Program-made: the position numbers and the translations under genes
Assembly: GCA_001898415.1 (NCBI GenBank)
Contig: MKTU01000036.1
Coordinates: 124,001-188,000 of the forward strand
Origin: Rhodanobacter sp. 67-28
GTDB taxonomy: Bacteria; Pseudomonadota; Gammaproteobacteria; Xanthomonadales; Rhodanobacteraceae
Direction: 5' to 3'
DNA length: 64,000 nucleotides
Shown here: piece by piece, positions 17,239-27,762 of the stretch
Position numbering within the stretch: position 1 is the stretch's first letter
How the letters are laid out: every line of letters starts with the position of its first letter
The notes under the pieces: generated by a model
Databases searched by the model: none
Told to the model about the DNA's origin: nothing
The model's input: only the letters and a program-made list of their open reading frames with translations

Positions 17239-17786
17239 GCCGCCTGCGCATTTTCGACGAGAACGAACCGCACACCGCCCGCGCCACGCTCGACCGCCAC
17301 GAAGCCATCGCGGAAGAACTGGCCAAGGTCGGCGTGCGCTTCGAACGATGGGAAGCGAACCAGCCGATCGCCCCGGGCGCCAGCCAGGAGGAAGTGATCG
17401 CGGCCTACCGCAGCGACATCGACCGCCTGATGGACGAGGCCGGCTACCAGGCCGTCGACGTGATCAGCCTCGCTCCCGACCATCCCGACCGCGCCGCCCT
17501 GCGCCAGAAGTTCCTCAGCGAACACACCCACAGCGAGGACGAGGTGCGATTCTTCGTCGCCGGCTCCGGCCAGTTCACCCTGCACCTGGATGGCAAGGTC
17601 TACGACGTGCTGTGCGAGCAAGGCGACCTGATCGGCGTGCCCGACGGCACGCGGCACTGGTTCGACATGAGCGAGGCGCCGTACTTCGTGGCCATCCGCC
17701 TGTTCACCAACAAGGAAGGCTGGGTGGCCAACTTCACCGGCGACGACATCGCCACCCGCTTCCCCCGCATGCAGCCGAACCCGTAG
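17235..17786 (+). CDS. mtnD: Acireductone dioxygenase
   Basis: 183 aa cupin. It oxidises acireductone to the keto acid precursor of methionine (Fe form) or to an off-pathway product with CO (Ni form). The metal ligands match the Klebsiella enzyme exactly in spacing: H97, H99, E103 (EHTHSEDE) and H141 (TRHW). It overlaps mtnB by 4 bp. The stop codon TAG is the start of a GTAGGAGC repeat, which separates it from mtnC by about 80 bp. Confidence 0.97.
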   Translation: MSRLRIFDENEPHTARATLDRHEAIAEELAKVGVRFERWEANQPIAPGASQEEVIAAYRSDIDRLMDEAGYQAVDVISLAPDHPDRAALRQKFLSEHTHSEDEVRFFVAGSGQFTLHLDGKVYDVLCEQGDLIGVPDGTRHWFDMSEAPYFVAIRLFTNKEGWVANFTGDDIATRFPRMQPNP

Positions 17787-17812
17787 GAGCCCGCTCGCGG
17801 GCGATGCCTTTT
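17783..17812. repeat. REP-like palindromic repeat, single unit, between mtnD and mtnC
   Basis: CGTAGGAGCCCGCTCGCGGG followed by CGATGCCTTTT. The unit is an imperfect hairpin (GAGCCCGCTCGCGGGC) and includes the mtnD stop TAG. It ends in a short T-run, so partial termination within the mtn operon is possible. The opposite arm found in the other copies is missing. Confidence 0.75.
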
Positions 17813-17865
17813 CCAACCCCCGCATCCATCGTCCTGAATCTGTCGAAGGCCCGAGTCCCGTCCCC

Positions 17866-18558
17866 ATGACCGAAATCCGCGCCATCGTCACCGACATCGA
17901 GGGCACCACCAGCTCGATCGACTTCGTCCGCGACGTCCTGTTCCCGTTCGCCCGCAAGCGCCTGCCCGCGTTCGTGGAAACCCATGGCGATCGTCCCGAC
18001 GTGCAGCACTGGCTGCACGAGGCCGCGCGCGAAGCCGGCATGATCGAGGCCGAACGACAGGAGGTGGTGGAATTGCTGCTGCAATGGATCGCGCAGGATC
18101 GCAAGTCCACCGCGCTCAAGGCGCTGCAGGGCATGATCTGGAAGGAAGGCTACGAAAGCGGCGCCTACCGCGCCCACGTCTACCCCGAAGTGGCTGCCCG
18201 CCTGCGCGCCTGGCGCGCCGACGGGCTTCGCCTGTATGTGTACTCCTCCGGTTCGGTACCGGCGCAGCAGCTGTTCTTCCGCTACTCGGAAGCCGGCGAC
18301 CTGACGCCCTTGTTCGCCGGCTATTTCGATACGGAAACCGGCCCCAAGCGCGAGGCGCAGTCCTATCGCCGCATCGCCGAAGCCGTGGGCGAGGAGCCCC
18401 GCCACCTGCTGTTCCTGTCCGATATCGTCGAGGAGCTGGACGCCGCGCGCGCCGCCGGTTTCCAAACCGCCTGGCTGGTGCGTGAGCCGCAACCGCTGCC
18501 GGAGGCGGCAGGCCATCGGGTCTATCGCGACTTCGACGCGATCGACCCGGCCAGCTGA
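17866..18558 (+). CDS. mtnC: Enolase-phosphatase E1
   Basis: 230 aa HAD-superfamily protein with motif I variant VTDIEGTTSS (DxE instead of DxD, typical of MtnC), motif II YSSGS and motif III LFLSDIVEELDAA. It enolises and dephosphorylates 2,3-diketo-5-methylthiopentyl-1-phosphate to acireductone, which mtnD then uses. The three genes form the lower half of methionine salvage. The next gene starts 1 bp after its stop, so the peptidase is probably co-transcribed. Confidence 0.97.
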   Translation: MTEIRAIVTDIEGTTSSIDFVRDVLFPFARKRLPAFVETHGDRPDVQHWLHEAAREAGMIEAERQEVVELLLQWIAQDRKSTALKALQGMIWKEGYESGAYRAHVYPEVAARLRAWRADGLRLYVYSSGSVPAQQLFFRYSEAGDLTPLFAGYFDTETGPKREAQSYRRIAEAVGEEPRHLLFLSDIVEELDAARAAGFQTAWLVREPQPLPEAAGHRVYRDFDAIDPAS

Positions 18559-18559
18559 G

Positions 18560-19567
18560 ATGCGTCGGGGCGTGCGTACTCTGCTGACCATCGCGGCGGC
18601 ATTCAGCGCCGGCGTGGCGCTGGCCGCGTGGTTGCCGGTCAGCGCTCTCCCCGACTCGGCCAACACGCCGCCCGCCATGCCGCTTCAAGCCGAAACACCG
18701 GCCGAATCGACAGCGGCGCCCGATGCCTGGCCGGCATCCGCGCCCAGCCCCGAGCAGGTGCTCTACGCCCAGCCGCAGATGGTACGCGACGCCCTCGCCC
18801 GACTGACGCCGCGGGTGGCGGGCAAGCCCAATCTCTACCTGCTCGCTTTCGTCGGCGACGGCAGCGAGGACGTGTTCCGCAATGAGGCCGAATACGCCGC
18901 GCAACTGTTCGGTTCGCGCTTCGGCCCCACCGTCCACAGCCTGGTGCTGGAGAACAACCCGGCCTCGCTGACCACCCACCCGCTGGCCAGCTGGAGCAAT
19001 CTCGAAGCGGCGCTCGACGGCTTGCAGCAGGTGATGCGAACGGACGAGGACATCCTGCTGCTCTACGTCACCAGCCACGGCGACGAGGACCATACCTTGC
19101 TGGTCGACATGGACCCGTTGCCGCTGGATCAGATCGGCGCGCAGGATCTCGCCGACATTTTGGCGGCGCGCCACTTCCGGTGGAAAGTGGTGGTGGTCAA
19201 CGCCTGCTACTCCGGCGGCTTCGTGTCGCCGCTGCGCGGTTCCGGCACCCTGGTGCTCACCGCTGCACGCAGCGACCGCAGCTCGTTCGGCTGCGGCAGC
19301 GATTCGGACATCACCTACTTCGGCAAGGCCTGGCTGGTCGATGCGCTGAACCACACCGACAACTTCGTCGACGCGTTCAAGCGGGCACGCAGCGATATCG
19401 CCCACTGGGAAAGGCAGGACGAGCTCACCCCCTCCGAACCGCAGATCGACGTCGGCAGCGGCATCGCGGCACAGCTGGCAGCGTGGCGCAAGCACGTCGT
19501 GCCCGGCCCGGCGGTGTCGTTCAAGCCAGCAGCGCCCGGCGCAGCCGACACGACGCCGACGCCCTGA
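18560..19567 (+). CDS. Caspase-like C13 (legumain-family) cysteine peptidase, exported
   Basis: 335 aa, N-terminal hydrophobic signal (6-24) and a Pro/Ala-rich linker to ~65. The rest fits peptidase family C13: a beta strand NLYLLAFVGDG, catalytic His173 in YVTSHGDED and Cys216 in VVVNACYSGGF, with the His-Gly spacer and hydrophobic strands before each as in clan CD. Clan CD enzymes cleave after Asn/Asp or basic residues. ATG 18560 follows the mtnC stop by 1 bp. Biological substrate is unknown; the link to methionine salvage may be only transcriptional. Confidence 0.85.
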   Translation: MRRGVRTLLTIAAAFSAGVALAAWLPVSALPDSANTPPAMPLQAETPAESTAAPDAWPASAPSPEQVLYAQPQMVRDALARLTPRVAGKPNLYLLAFVGDGSEDVFRNEAEYAAQLFGSRFGPTVHSLVLENNPASLTTHPLASWSNLEAALDGLQQVMRTDEDILLLYVTSHGDEDHTLLVDMDPLPLDQIGAQDLADILAARHFRWKVVVVNACYSGGFVSPLRGSGTLVLTAARSDRSSFGCGSDSDITYFGKAWLVDALNHTDNFVDAFKRARSDIAHWERQDELTPSEPQIDVGSGIAAQLAAWRKHVVPGPAVSFKPAAPGAADTTPTP

Positions 19568-19716
19568 CCGCAGCTCAAACCCCTGGCCAGGTCCGCGCCG
19601 GGCGTCGCTGCCATGAATCCCGGATATAACGCGCCACGCATGTCGCCGCGAGGCTTCACGAATTTCACCTGCAGCGGCTGCTAGCGTGGCGCTCCCTTCC
19701 TGAGCGGGAGACCCGC

Positions 19717-20565
19717 ATGAGCGCACGCAGCCACCTGACCAGGCCCGCCATGTCGAGCCACCTGCGCCGGACGTTCTCGTCGCCATGGCGGCCAGCCATG
19801 ATTCCCCTGCTGGTGCTGTCGGCTTGTTCGTCAGCGCCGCCCGCGACACGCCAGACGCAAGCCGCCGCCCCCGCCGCATGCGTGCCCGCGCAGCTCAAGC
19901 TGTCGCTGGACGACGGCAACGGCCGCTTCAACGGGATGTCGCATGCCGGCACCATGCTGGTCGTGCACAACGCAAGCGAAGTCGCCTGTTCGATCGCCGC
20001 CATGCCCGCGCCGGGCTTGCGGGGCGCGCAACGGCAAACACTGGCCATCGCCGCGCAGGTCCCGCCAACACCCGCCGCCCAACCACCACGGCTCACGCTG
20101 GATCCCGGCGCCAGTGTGGAGAGCGACATGCGCTGGGTTTCAGGCAACGTCTACGACGACGGCCATTGCGAGTCGCCGGCCGTCATCACGCTGGCCATCG
20201 GCGCGGGAACCGTGAGCGCACCCTTCCACGGCCAACTCTGCGGCGCCGGCGGCAAGCCATCCACGTACTCGATCGCCCCGTTCCGCGTGGCCGGCGTAAC
20301 CGGGACCATCGGCGCGGCCAGCATTCGCTACCGCTGCGACGATGGCCGCACCGTGCTGGCCGCCTATCCCGACACGCAGACCGCCATGCTGGACTTCGAC
20401 TCGCAGACGCATCGGCTGCACGCGGCGGTTTCGGCCGATGGCGCGCGCTACGTGGACGAGCATTGGCAATGGTGGAGCAAGGGCATGCATGACGCCTGGC
20501 TCGCCGAGCTCAAACCCGGCGAACAGATCGCGTCTGCAGCCGGCGTGGCTTGCCGCACCCCCTGA
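19717..20565 (+). CDS. Lipoprotein with DUF4232 and C-terminal MliC-like domains
   Basis: 282 aa. Signal with lipobox LSAC (Cys37), if translation starts at 19717, which has a good RBS (GGGAG); starts at 19750 or 19798 would shorten the leader. Residues ~55-185 fit DUF4232 (CVPAQLKLSLDDGNGRFNGM, VVHNASEVACSI). The last ~80 residues resemble the MliC/PliC lysozyme-inhibitor fold: IRYRCDDGRTVLAAYPD, then ADGARYVDEHWQWWSKG and a final Cys. MliC domains block C-type lysozyme. The fusion is inferred from motifs. It faces hisIE, with 22 bp between the stops. Confidence 0.75.
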   Translation: MSARSHLTRPAMSSHLRRTFSSPWRPAMIPLLVLSACSSAPPATRQTQAAAPAACVPAQLKLSLDDGNGRFNGMSHAGTMLVVHNASEVACSIAAMPAPGLRGAQRQTLAIAAQVPPTPAAQPPRLTLDPGASVESDMRWVSGNVYDDGHCESPAVITLAIGAGTVSAPFHGQLCGAGGKPSTYSIAPFRVAGVTGTIGAASIRYRCDDGRTVLAAYPDTQTAMLDFDSQTHRLHAAVSADGARYVDEHWQWWSKGMHDAWLAELKPGEQIASAAGVACRTP

Positions 20566-20587
20566 TCTGCACCGACCGGTCTCCTCG

Positions 20588-21220
20588 CTAGCGCACCCGG
20601 TGCCGGTCGGCGAGCACCGCAATCGCGTCCGCCAGCGACAATCCGCGCGCCCGCAACACGACCACGAGATGGAACAGCAGGTCCGCTGCTTCACCCAGCA
20701 GCGCCTCGTCGTCCTGCACTACCGCGGCCAGCGCCGTTTCCACGCCCTCCTCGCCCACCTTCTGCGCGATGCGGCGGATGCCGTCGTCAAACAGCTTCGT
20801 CGTGTAGCTGCCGGTCGGCCGCTCGACGTGGCGTTGCGCGACCAGCGCGTCGAGTTCGGCGAGGAAACCCAGCGGCGGGCGCACGTCGGCGCTGTCGCCA
20901 AAGCAGCTGGAAGTGCCGGTGTGGCATGTGGGGCCGTGCGGTTCGGCCTGGATCAGCAAGGTGTCGGCGTCACAGTCGAGGCGGATCGACTTCAGCGCGA
21001 GCACGTTGCCGGAGCTCTCGCCCTTCATCCACAAGCGCTGCTTGCTGCGGCTGTAGAAGGTGACGCGGCCATCGGCCTGCGTCTGCACCAGCGCATCGGC
21101 ATTCATGTAGCCGAGCATCAGCACCTCGCCGCTCAGCCAGTGCTGCACGATCGCCGGCAGCAGGCCATTGCCCTTGGCCCAGTCGGGAACATCGGGATTG
21201 ATTGCAGGGGTGGTGGTCAT
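20588..21220 (-). CDS. hisI: Phosphoribosyl-AMP cyclohydrolase / phosphoribosyl-ATP pyrophosphatase
   Basis: 210 aa bifunctional HisIE. The N-terminal HisI domain (~1-115) has GYMNADAL, FYSRSKQRLWMKGESSGN and Cys ligands CDADT and CHTGTSSCF. The C-terminal HisE domain (~120-205) has SYTTKLFDDGIRRIAQKVGE and DLLFHLVVVL. It performs steps 2 and 3 of histidine synthesis. Start ATG 21220 with a perfect RBS (AAGGAG). It is the last gene of the operon but is separated from hisF by about 110 bp containing a purine-rich inverted repeat. Confidence 0.97.
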   Translation of the reverse strand: MTTTPAINPDVPDWAKGNGLLPAIVQHWLSGEVLMLGYMNADALVQTQADGRVTFYSRSKQRLWMKGESSGNVLALKSIRLDCDADTLLIQAEPHGPTCHTGTSSCFGDSADVRPPLGFLAELDALVAQRHVERPTGSYTTKLFDDGIRRIAQKVGEEGVETALAAVVQDDEALLGEAADLLFHLVVVLRARGLSLADAIAVLADRHRVR

Positions 21221-21234
21221 GGGTTGATCTCCTT

Positions 21235-21344
21235 GGAGCGAGAAGTGAGTGGAGAGAAGTGAGAAGTGACAGAAAGCATCCGATCCACCATTGCGGTGAG
21301 GTTTCTGCTGTCTCTCACTTCTCACTCCTCCTCACTCACTCCTC
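21235..21344. repeat. Purine-rich inverted repeat, copy 1 (hisF-hisIE junction)
   Basis: Left arm GAGCGAGAAGTGAGTGGAGA... and right arm of the complementary pyrimidine sequence (TCTCACTTCTCACTCCTCCT...), ~40 bp between. Related copies at 34668 and 46198. The right arm encodes the last three residues and stop of hisF. The two arms could form a ~30-bp imperfect stem in mRNA. Confidence 0.8.
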
Positions 21345-22105
21345 ACCCGTACGCCTTCAGCTTGCAGGTAGCGCTTCAACGCGGGAATCGAAATGGCGCC
21401 CGAATGGAACACGCTGGCCGCCAGCGCGCCATCCACGTCGGCCTCGACGAAGGCATCGCGGAAATGTTCGGGAGCGCCGGCACCGCCGGAGGCCACCAAC
21501 GGCACCTGGCAGATCGCGCGGGCGGCCCGCAATTGGTCCAGGTCGTAGCCGCGGCGTACCCCGTCGCTGTCCATGCAATTGAGCACGATCTCGCCGGCAC
21601 CCCGCCGCTGTGCCTCGACTATCCAGTCCAGCGTGCGGCGCGGCAGCGCCTGCATTTTCGCGGGATCGCCGGTGTACTGGCGCACGCGCCATTCGCCGTC
21701 GCCGTCGCGCAACGAGTCGATGCCGACCACCACGCACTGCACGCCGAACGCGGCGGCCAGTTCGTCGATCAGCGCGGGCCGCGCCAACACGGGCGAGTTC
21801 ACCGAAATCTTGTCGGCACCCGCATGCAGCACCGCGCGTGCCTCGTCGACCGAGCGGATGCCGCCGGCGACGCAGAACGGAATATCGATCACCCGGGCGA
21901 CTTTCTCCACCCAGCTGCGATCCACGCTGCGTCCCTCGGGGCTGGCGGTGATGTCGTAGAACACCAGCTCGTCGGCGCCTTCGTCGCGGTAGCGCAGCGC
22001 GAGGTCGACGATTTCGCCCATGACCACGTGGTCGCGGAAGCGCACGCCCTTGACCACCTGGCCGTTGCGCACGTCAAGGCAGGGAATGATGCGGCGGCTC
22101 AGCAC
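21332..22105 (-). CDS. hisF: Imidazole glycerol phosphate synthase, cyclase subunit
   Basis: 257 aa TIM barrel starting at GTG 22105 ([20 protein letters not shown]), overlapping hisA by 7 bp. Catalytic Asp in CLDV and in LNCMDSDG are present, with the phosphate loops VAGGIRS and ASGGAG. With HisH it makes IGP and AICAR. The C-terminal RVRSE and stop are encoded by the repeat arm, so the natural C-terminus may have been replaced; other HisF proteins end near here, so the effect is small. Confidence 0.97.
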   Translation of the reverse strand: MLSRRIIPCLDVRNGQVVKGVRFRDHVVMGEIVDLALRYRDEGADELVFYDITASPEGRSVDRSWVEKVARVIDIPFCVAGGIRSVDEARAVLHAGADKISVNSPVLARPALIDELAAAFGVQCVVVGIDSLRDGDGEWRVRQYTGDPAKMQALPRRTLDWIVEAQRRGAGEIVLNCMDSDGVRRGYDLDQLRAARAICQVPLVASGGAGAPEHFRDAFVEADVDGALAASVFHSGAISIPALKRYLQAEGVRVRSE

Positions 22106-22827
22106 GCCAGCGCCTCCGCCACGGTGAAACTCCCTTCCAGCAGGGCGCGACCGAGGATCACCGCATTCGCGCCGGCATCGCGCGCGGCACGGATATCGTC
22201 CAGCGAACGCACCCCGCCGGACGCCTGCAGCGCCAGTTGCGGCACGCTGGTCACGAGGTGGCGATACAGGTCGAGATTGAAGCCGGCGAGCATGCCGTCG
22301 CGATCGATGTCGGTGCACAACAGGTGACGGGCGCCGCGTGCTGCGTACCACGGTGCCAGCTCGTCCAGCGTGCGCGCCTCCACTTCGGTCCAGCCGGCGC
22401 TGGGCAGGACCCAGCGTCCTTCCGCGTGGCGGGTGTCCAGCGCGAGGGTCAGCCGCTCTGCGCCGTACTTCGCCAGCCAGGCGGCGACACGCGCCGGATC
22501 GCGCACCGCCACGCTGCCAACCACCACGCGCTGCACGCCGGCATCGAACAACCGCTGCAGATCTGCCTCTTCGCGCACGCCGCCACCGGCCTGAATCGCC
22601 ATGCCATCGGTGGCGATCGCGGCGATCACCGCGAGATTGTCCAGCCGGCCCGAACGTGCGCCATCCAGGTCGACCAGGTGCAGCCAGCGCGCACCGGCGT
22701 CGGCGTAGCGCCCGGCCAGCTCGCGCGGGTCCGCCGCGTAGGTCGTCTGCTGCGCGTAGTCGCCCTGCTTCAGGCGCACCACCTGGCCGCCGCGCAAGTC
22801 GATCGCGGGAATCACGTCGAAGTTCAT
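22099..22827 (-). CDS. hisA: ProFAR isomerase
   Basis: 242 aa TIM barrel, [19 protein letters not shown]. Catalytic Asp8 in PAIDLRGG and the second Asp in [12 protein letters not shown] match HisA. It isomerises ProFAR to PRFAR, the substrate of HisHF. Its start overlaps the hisH stop (ATGA) and its stop overlaps hisF. Confidence 0.97.
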   Translation of the reverse strand: MNFDVIPAIDLRGGQVVRLKQGDYAQQTTYAADPRELAGRYADAGARWLHLVDLDGARSGRLDNLAVIAAIATDGMAIQAGGGVREEADLQRLFDAGVQRVVVGSVAVRDPARVAAWLAKYGAERLTLALDTRHAEGRWVLPSAGWTEVEARTLDELAPWYAARGARHLLCTDIDRDGMLAGFNLDLYRHLVTSVPQLALQASGGVRSLDDIRAARDAGANAVILGRALLEGSFTVAEALAC

Positions 22828-23414
22828 AGGTCGAGAAAGTTCTTCAGCAGTCGGGCGCCGACACCCGCGGAGCGTTCGGGATGGAACTGCATGCCGTGGA
22901 AGTTGCGGTGCGCGATCATCGCCGAGAACGCGCCGCCGTAGTCGGCGGTGGCCAGAGTCCAGTCGCCGACCGGTACCGCGTAGCTGTGCACGAAATAGGC
23001 CTGCTCGCCCTCGCCCAGCCCGGCCAGCAGCGGATGTTCCCGCCGGATCGACACCTCATTCCAGCCCATGTGCGGCACGCGCAGACCGGGAGCCTCGGCG
23101 AAGCGTCGCACCGACGCGGGAATCAGGCCGAGGCATGCGGTGTCGCCCTCTTCCGAATGCGTGCACAGCAGCTGCATGCCCAGGCATACGCCGAGCACGG
23201 GCTGGCGCAGCGAACGCAAGACCTCGACCAGACCCAGCTCGCGCAGCCGCGTCATGCCCGGTCCGGCCGCACCCACGCCGGGCAGGATCACCTTGTCGGC
23301 GGCGCGGATCGCGGCAGCCTCCGAGGTCAATTCGGCGTCCGCGCCAAGACGCTGCAAGGCGTAGCGCACCGAGCCGATATTGGTGCCGCCTGCATCGACC
23401 AGTACCACGCTCAT
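22824..23414 (-). CDS. hisH: Imidazole glycerol phosphate synthase, glutaminase subunit
   Basis: 196 aa class I glutamine amidotransferase. Nucleophile Cys in GVCLGMQLL, His and Glu in GMQFHPERS. It supplies ammonia to HisF. Starts at [16 protein letters not shown], with the ATG sharing one base with the hisB stop; the frame further upstream is antisense noise within hisB. Confidence 0.97.
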   Translation of the reverse strand: MSVVLVDAGGTNIGSVRYALQRLGADAELTSEAAAIRAADKVILPGVGAAGPGMTRLRELGLVEVLRSLRQPVLGVCLGMQLLCTHSEEGDTACLGLIPASVRRFAEAPGLRVPHMGWNEVSIRREHPLLAGLGEGEQAYFVHSYAVPVGDWTLATADYGGAFSAMIAHRNFHGMQFHPERSAGVGARLLKNFLDL

Positions 23415-24481
23415 CACAGCGCGCCCTTGGTACTCGGCAATTCGCTGCCGGAGCGCGCGATCGCCTGGCGAAGGGCGCGCGCCACGACCTTGAAGCAGGC
23501 TTCCACCATGTGGTGCGCGTTGTCGCCGCGCACGGCGAGGTGCAGGTTCGCACCCAGCGTCTCGCACAGCGAGCGGAAGAAATGCGGCACCAGTTCGGTC
23601 GGCACCTCGCCCACGCGCTCGCGCGGGAAGCTGCCCTCGAACACGAAGTACGGTCGGCCGGACAGGTCCAGCGCGGCGCTGGCCTGCGCCTCGTCCATGG
23701 GCAGGGTGAAGCCGTAGCGACCGATGCCGCGCTTGTCGCCGAGCGCCTGCTTCAGGGCCTGGCCGAGTGCCAGCGCGCAATCCTCGATGGTGTGGTGTTC
23801 GTCGATGTGGGTGTCACCTTCGCAATCGAGTTCCAGCGCAAAGCCGCCGTGCTTGCCGATCTGTTCCAGCATGTGGTCGAAGAAGCCCAGCCCGGTGCGC
23901 ACCTGCGGGTCGGTCGCGCGATCCAGGTCGACCTTGACGGTGATGCGGGTCTCTTTCGTGTGGCGCACCACGGTGGCGGTGCGCGGCGCATCCAGCAGCC
24001 GGTGCGCTACCTCCTCCCAGCCGATGCCTTGCGGGCCCACGCGAAAACCGCGCACGCCGAGGTTCGCGGCAAGCTGCAGGTCGGTTTCACGATCACCGAC
24101 CATCGCTGAGGCGGCACGGCTCCAGCCGTCGTCGGCCAGGTAGTGGCGCAGCATGCCGACGCCGGGCTTGCGCGTGTCGAGGCCTTCGTGCGGAAGGCTG
24201 CGGTCGATCAACACCTCGCGGAAGCGAATGCCCTGCGAGTCGAGGATGCGCAGCAGAAGTTCGTGGGGGCCACGGAAGTCGGATTCGGGAAAACTGTCGG
24301 TGCCCAGCCCATCCTGGTTGCTCACCATCACCAGCGCGTAGCCGGCGGCGACGAAGCGCTGCAACGCGGCGATCACTCCGGGCAGCAGGGCCAGCTTCTC
24401 CCAGCTGTCGACCTGCTCGTCGGCCGGCTCCTCGATCAGGCAGCCGTCCCGATCGACGAAAAGAATCTTGCGGACGGTCAT
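23414..24481 (-). CDS. hisB: Bifunctional histidinol-phosphatase / IGP dehydratase
   Basis: 355 aa. The N-terminal HAD phosphatase (1-165) has FVDRDGCL and [10 protein letters not shown]. The C-terminal IGPD domain (170-355) has [23 protein letters not shown] and [11 protein letters not shown], supplying manganese-binding histidines. This fused form is typical of gammaproteobacteria. It overlaps hisC by 4 bp and touches hisH by one base. Confidence 0.97.
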   Translation of the reverse strand: MTVRKILFVDRDGCLIEEPADEQVDSWEKLALLPGVIAALQRFVAAGYALVMVSNQDGLGTDSFPESDFRGPHELLLRILDSQGIRFREVLIDRSLPHEGLDTRKPGVGMLRHYLADDGWSRAASAMVGDRETDLQLAANLGVRGFRVGPQGIGWEEVAHRLLDAPRTATVVRHTKETRITVKVDLDRATDPQVRTGLGFFDHMLEQIGKHGGFALELDCEGDTHIDEHHTIEDCALALGQALKQALGDKRGIGRYGFTLPMDEAQASAALDLSGRPYFVFEGSFPRERVGEVPTELVPHFFRSLCETLGANLHLAVRGDNAHHMVEACFKVVARALRQAIARSGSELPSTKGAL

Positions 24482-25545
24482 GCGATGCCTCGATCCGAAG
24501 CCAGCACGGCCAGTACCCGCTCGTTCTCCGCCGGCGTGCCGATGGTGATGCGCAGCGCGTCGGCGAGGTTCGGGTAGCGGCGCACGTCGCGCACCACGAT
24601 GCCGGCGGCGAGCAGGCGCCGGTAGACGTCGGCGGCATCGTCGAAGCGGACGGCAAGGAAGTTCGCCTGCGAAGGCAACACCTCGCGCACGCCGGGCAAC
24701 CGGCGCAACGCCTCGCACATGCGCGTGCGCTCCGCACGCACGACGGCGAGGTGTTCGCGCGCATTCGCCTGGCCCCAGCCGGACAGCGCCAGCAGCGCCG
24801 CGTCCACGCACGGCAACGGCAACGGGTACGGCGCCATGATCTTCCGCAGCAAGGCGACCACGCCGGCGTTCGCCAGCAGGCTGCCGATGCGTGCGCCGGC
24901 CAGCGCCCAGGCCTTGGACAGAGTGCGCAGCACGGCGAGGTTGTCGTAGCGGTCGATCAAGTCGGCGATGCTGCCGTCGTCGGCAAACTCCACGTACGCC
25001 TCGTCCACCACCAGCAAGGCGCGGTCAGACAGCGCCCGCGCCAGCCGTTCGAGTGCCGCACGCGGCACCGCCTGACCGGCGGGATTGTTCGGAGTGCACA
25101 CGAAGACGAGCGTCACCGCCGGGGTCAGTGCCGCGAGCACCGCGTCCACGTCCAGGGTGAAATCCGCCGCCAGTGGCACCTCGACGATGCCGGCGCCCTG
25201 CACCCGCGCGCACACCGCGTACATGCCGAACGTCGGCGGCTGGATCAGGATCGCGTCGCGGCCGGCGCGACAGAACGCGCGCAGCAGCAGGTCGATCGCC
25301 TCGTCGCTGCCGCGGCCGACCAGCAACTGTTCGCGCCGCACGCCATACAGTGCTGCCAGCGCAGCGACCAATGCGACGGGCTGCGGTTCGGGATAGCGGT
25401 TGCAGCCGAGTCCGTCGTCACCCACCGGTGCCCACGCCGACTCGTTCGCGTTGAGGAAGACCTCGCCGCCGCTGGCCTCCATCCGCGCCGAGGAATACGG
25501 CTGCATCGCCCGAAGTTCCGGCCGCGCCAGATCGAGCACGCTCAT
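24478..25545 (-). CDS. hisC: Histidinol-phosphate aminotransferase
   Basis: 355 aa PLP enzyme of fold type I. Substrate-binding NANESAW, cofactor-binding CTPNNPAG and DEAYVEF, and the PLP lysine in [15 protein letters not shown] are all present. It transaminates imidazole acetol phosphate. ATG 25545 overlaps the hisD stop. Confidence 0.97.
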   Translation of the reverse strand: MSVLDLARPELRAMQPYSSARMEASGGEVFLNANESAWAPVGDDGLGCNRYPEPQPVALVAALAALYGVRREQLLVGRGSDEAIDLLLRAFCRAGRDAILIQPPTFGMYAVCARVQGAGIVEVPLAADFTLDVDAVLAALTPAVTLVFVCTPNNPAGQAVPRAALERLARALSDRALLVVDEAYVEFADDGSIADLIDRYDNLAVLRTLSKAWALAGARIGSLLANAGVVALLRKIMAPYPLPLPCVDAALLALSGWGQANAREHLAVVRAERTRMCEALRRLPGVREVLPSQANFLAVRFDDAADVYRRLLAAGIVVRDVRRYPNLADALRITIGTPAENERVLAVLASDRGIA

Positions 25546-26840
25546 GCCAATGCCTCCAGCCGCAGGGTCACTGCGCGGCGGTGCGCTTCCAGCTGCTCGG
25601 CTGCCGCCAGCGTCGCGGTACACGGGCCGATGCGGCGCAGGCCGTCGGCGCTGACTTCCTGCACGCTGATCTGCTTCTGGTAGCTGGCCACCGACACGCC
25701 GCTGTAGCTGCGCGCGTAGCCGTAGGTCGGCAGCACGTGATTGCTGCCGCTGCAGTAATCGCCCACCGATTCGGGCGTCCACGGACCGAGGAAGATCGAG
25801 CCGGCACTGTCGACGCCGTCGAGCAGCGCGCGCGGCTCAGCCACCTGCAGGACCAGGTGCTCGGGCGCGTAGCGGTTGCTCACCTCGACCGCCTGCGCCA
25901 GCGAGTCGACCGCGATCAACCGGCTCTGCGCCAGCGCCTGGCGCGCGATGTCAGCGCGCGGCAGGCCGTCACACTGACGTTCGACCTCACGCTCCACGCG
26001 CTCGATCAGCTCCACCGAATCGCTGAGCAGGATCACCTGCGAATCCGGTCCGTGCTCGGCCTGCGACAGCAGGTCGGCGGCGACGAACACCGGATTCGCG
26101 GCGGCATCGGCGATCACCAGTACTTCCGACGGCCCGGCCGGCATGTCGATCGCCGCACCGTCCGGGTCGGACGACACCTGCAGCTTCGCCTCGGTCACCC
26201 AGGCATTGCCGGGGCCGAACAGCTTGTCGCACTTCGGCACCGACTCCGTACCGTAGGCCATCGCGGCGATCGCCTGCGCGCCACCGAGCTTGAACACCTT
26301 GTGCACGCCGATGAGGCGCGCGGCGTACAGCACCGCCTCGTCGCAGCACCCGTCAGCGCGCGCGGGCGAGCACAGCACCACCTCGCGACAGCTGGCGATG
26401 TGCGCCGGCACGCCCAGCATCAGCGCGGTGGAAGGCAGCGGCGCACTGCCAGCCGGCACATACAGGCCCACCCGGCTGACCGGCCGCAGCATGCGCTCGA
26501 CCCGCACGCCGGGCGCGGTGTCGACCGCCACCGGCCGCAGCGCCGCGGCACGATGGAACAACTCGATGCGTGCGGCGGCTTCGCGGATCGCCGCTTTCAA
26601 TTCGGGATCGAGTGCCGCCTCGGCCGCGACGAACTCGGCCTCGTCGACCTCGAGTGCATCCAGTGTGCAGCGATCGTACCGGGCGCTGAGCGCGCGCAAC
26701 GCCGTGTCGCCGTCCTTGCGCACGGCCGCGACGATCCGTTCGACACCATGACGCACGTCGTCTGCGCGCGACTGCGCCGGTCGCGCCAGCGCCTCGCGCC
26801 GGGCCGTTTCGTCCAGGGCGTTCCAGTCCAGACGTTTCAT
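25542..26840 (-). CDS. hisD: Histidinol dehydrogenase
   Basis: 432 aa. Catalyses the last two oxidations to histidine with NAD and zinc. Conserved segments: AGTxxP-like [43 protein letters not shown] and [16 protein letters not shown]. Start at [10 protein letters not shown]; the 25 upstream residues of the same frame are Cys/Arg-rich noise. A 28-bp gap separates it from hisG. Confidence 0.97.
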   Translation of the reverse strand: MKRLDWNALDETARREALARPAQSRADDVRHGVERIVAAVRKDGDTALRALSARYDRCTLDALEVDEAEFVAAEAALDPELKAAIREAAARIELFHRAAALRPVAVDTAPGVRVERMLRPVSRVGLYVPAGSAPLPSTALMLGVPAHIASCREVVLCSPARADGCCDEAVLYAARLIGVHKVFKLGGAQAIAAMAYGTESVPKCDKLFGPGNAWVTEAKLQVSSDPDGAAIDMPAGPSEVLVIADAAANPVFVAADLLSQAEHGPDSQVILLSDSVELIERVEREVERQCDGLPRADIARQALAQSRLIAVDSLAQAVEVSNRYAPEHLVLQVAEPRALLDGVDSAGSIFLGPWTPESVGDYCSGSNHVLPTYGYARSYSGVSVASYQKQISVQEVSADGLRRIGPCTATLAAAEQLEAHRRAVTLRLEALA

Positions 26841-26868
26841 GCAAGCGAACTCCTCGTGCTGCCCTGCT

Positions 26869-27762
26869 TCATGCCAGCATCTTCTCCACCGGCAGCACGA
26901 ACATCTCGCGTGCACCGGCCTTCTTGATTTCCTCCAGTTGCCGCCAGCTCACCTCACCGGCGCACAACGCCTGCAGCATCAACTGGTCGGCCTGGCCAGC
27001 CACCGCCAGCAGCGTCGGCTGCGGACCGCCGGGGAGCAACCGGGTGACCGCCTCCAGCGAGTGACGCGAGGTCTGCAACAGCAGCAGCCGCGATTCGCGC
27101 ACCTGGATCACGCCATCGAGCCGCTTCAGCAACAACTCCAGCATGTCGCCGCGCTCGTCCGCCGGCAGGGTCACCGGCCCGGCCAGCACCGCCTCGCTCT
27201 CCAGCAGCACCTCGGTCTCGCGCAACTGGTTGGCCACCAGGGTGCCGCCGCTCTGCACCAGGTCGCAGATCGCGTCGGCCGTGCCCAGCTTCGGCGCAAT
27301 CTCGACCGAGCCGGCCAGGGTCACCACGCCGGCGTCGATGTGTTGCGCGCGCAGCCATTCACCAAGCAGGCCGGGGTATGACGTGGCGATGCGCCGTCCC
27401 GCGAGATCGCCGGGCGCGGAATAGTCGAGCTCCTGCGGCACGGCGATCGACAACCGGCACCGTCCGAAGCCGAGTGGCCGCAGTTCGGCCAGCGGCTCGC
27501 CATCGCGCCCGGCAGTGAGCTGGAACTCGCCCAGCACGTTGCGGCCGACGATGCCGACGTCGCATACGCCTTGCGCGATCAGGCCGGGGATGTCGTCGTC
27601 GCGCACCAACAGCAGGTCGACCGGCTCGCCTTCGCCGAAGCAGAACAGCTTGTCGCGGCTTTGCCGGAAGGTCAGGCCGCATCGCTTGAGCAGGTCCAGC
27701 GCCGGCTCGGTCAGCCGTCCGGATTTCTGCATCGCGATGCGCAGGCGGTCGCGCGGCTTCAT
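26869..27762 (-). CDS. hisG: ATP phosphoribosyltransferase, long form (HisG-L)
   Basis: 297 aa, committed step of histidine synthesis. The catalytic domains run to ~220 ([28 protein letters not shown]). The C-terminal ~75 residues form the ACT-like allosteric domain of the long form, so it does not need HisZ and should be feedback-inhibited by histidine. ATG 27762 overlaps the stop of the upstream regulator by 4 bp. Confidence 0.97.
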   Translation of the reverse strand: MKPRDRLRIAMQKSGRLTEPALDLLKRCGLTFRQSRDKLFCFGEGEPVDLLLVRDDDIPGLIAQGVCDVGIVGRNVLGEFQLTAGRDGEPLAELRPLGFGRCRLSIAVPQELDYSAPGDLAGRRIATSYPGLLGEWLRAQHIDAGVVTLAGSVEIAPKLGTADAICDLVQSGGTLVANQLRETEVLLESEAVLAGPVTLPADERGDMLELLLKRLDGVIQVRESRLLLLQTSRHSLEAVTRLLPGGPQPTLLAVAGQADQLMLQALCAGEVSWRQLEEIKKAGAREMFVLPVEKMLA

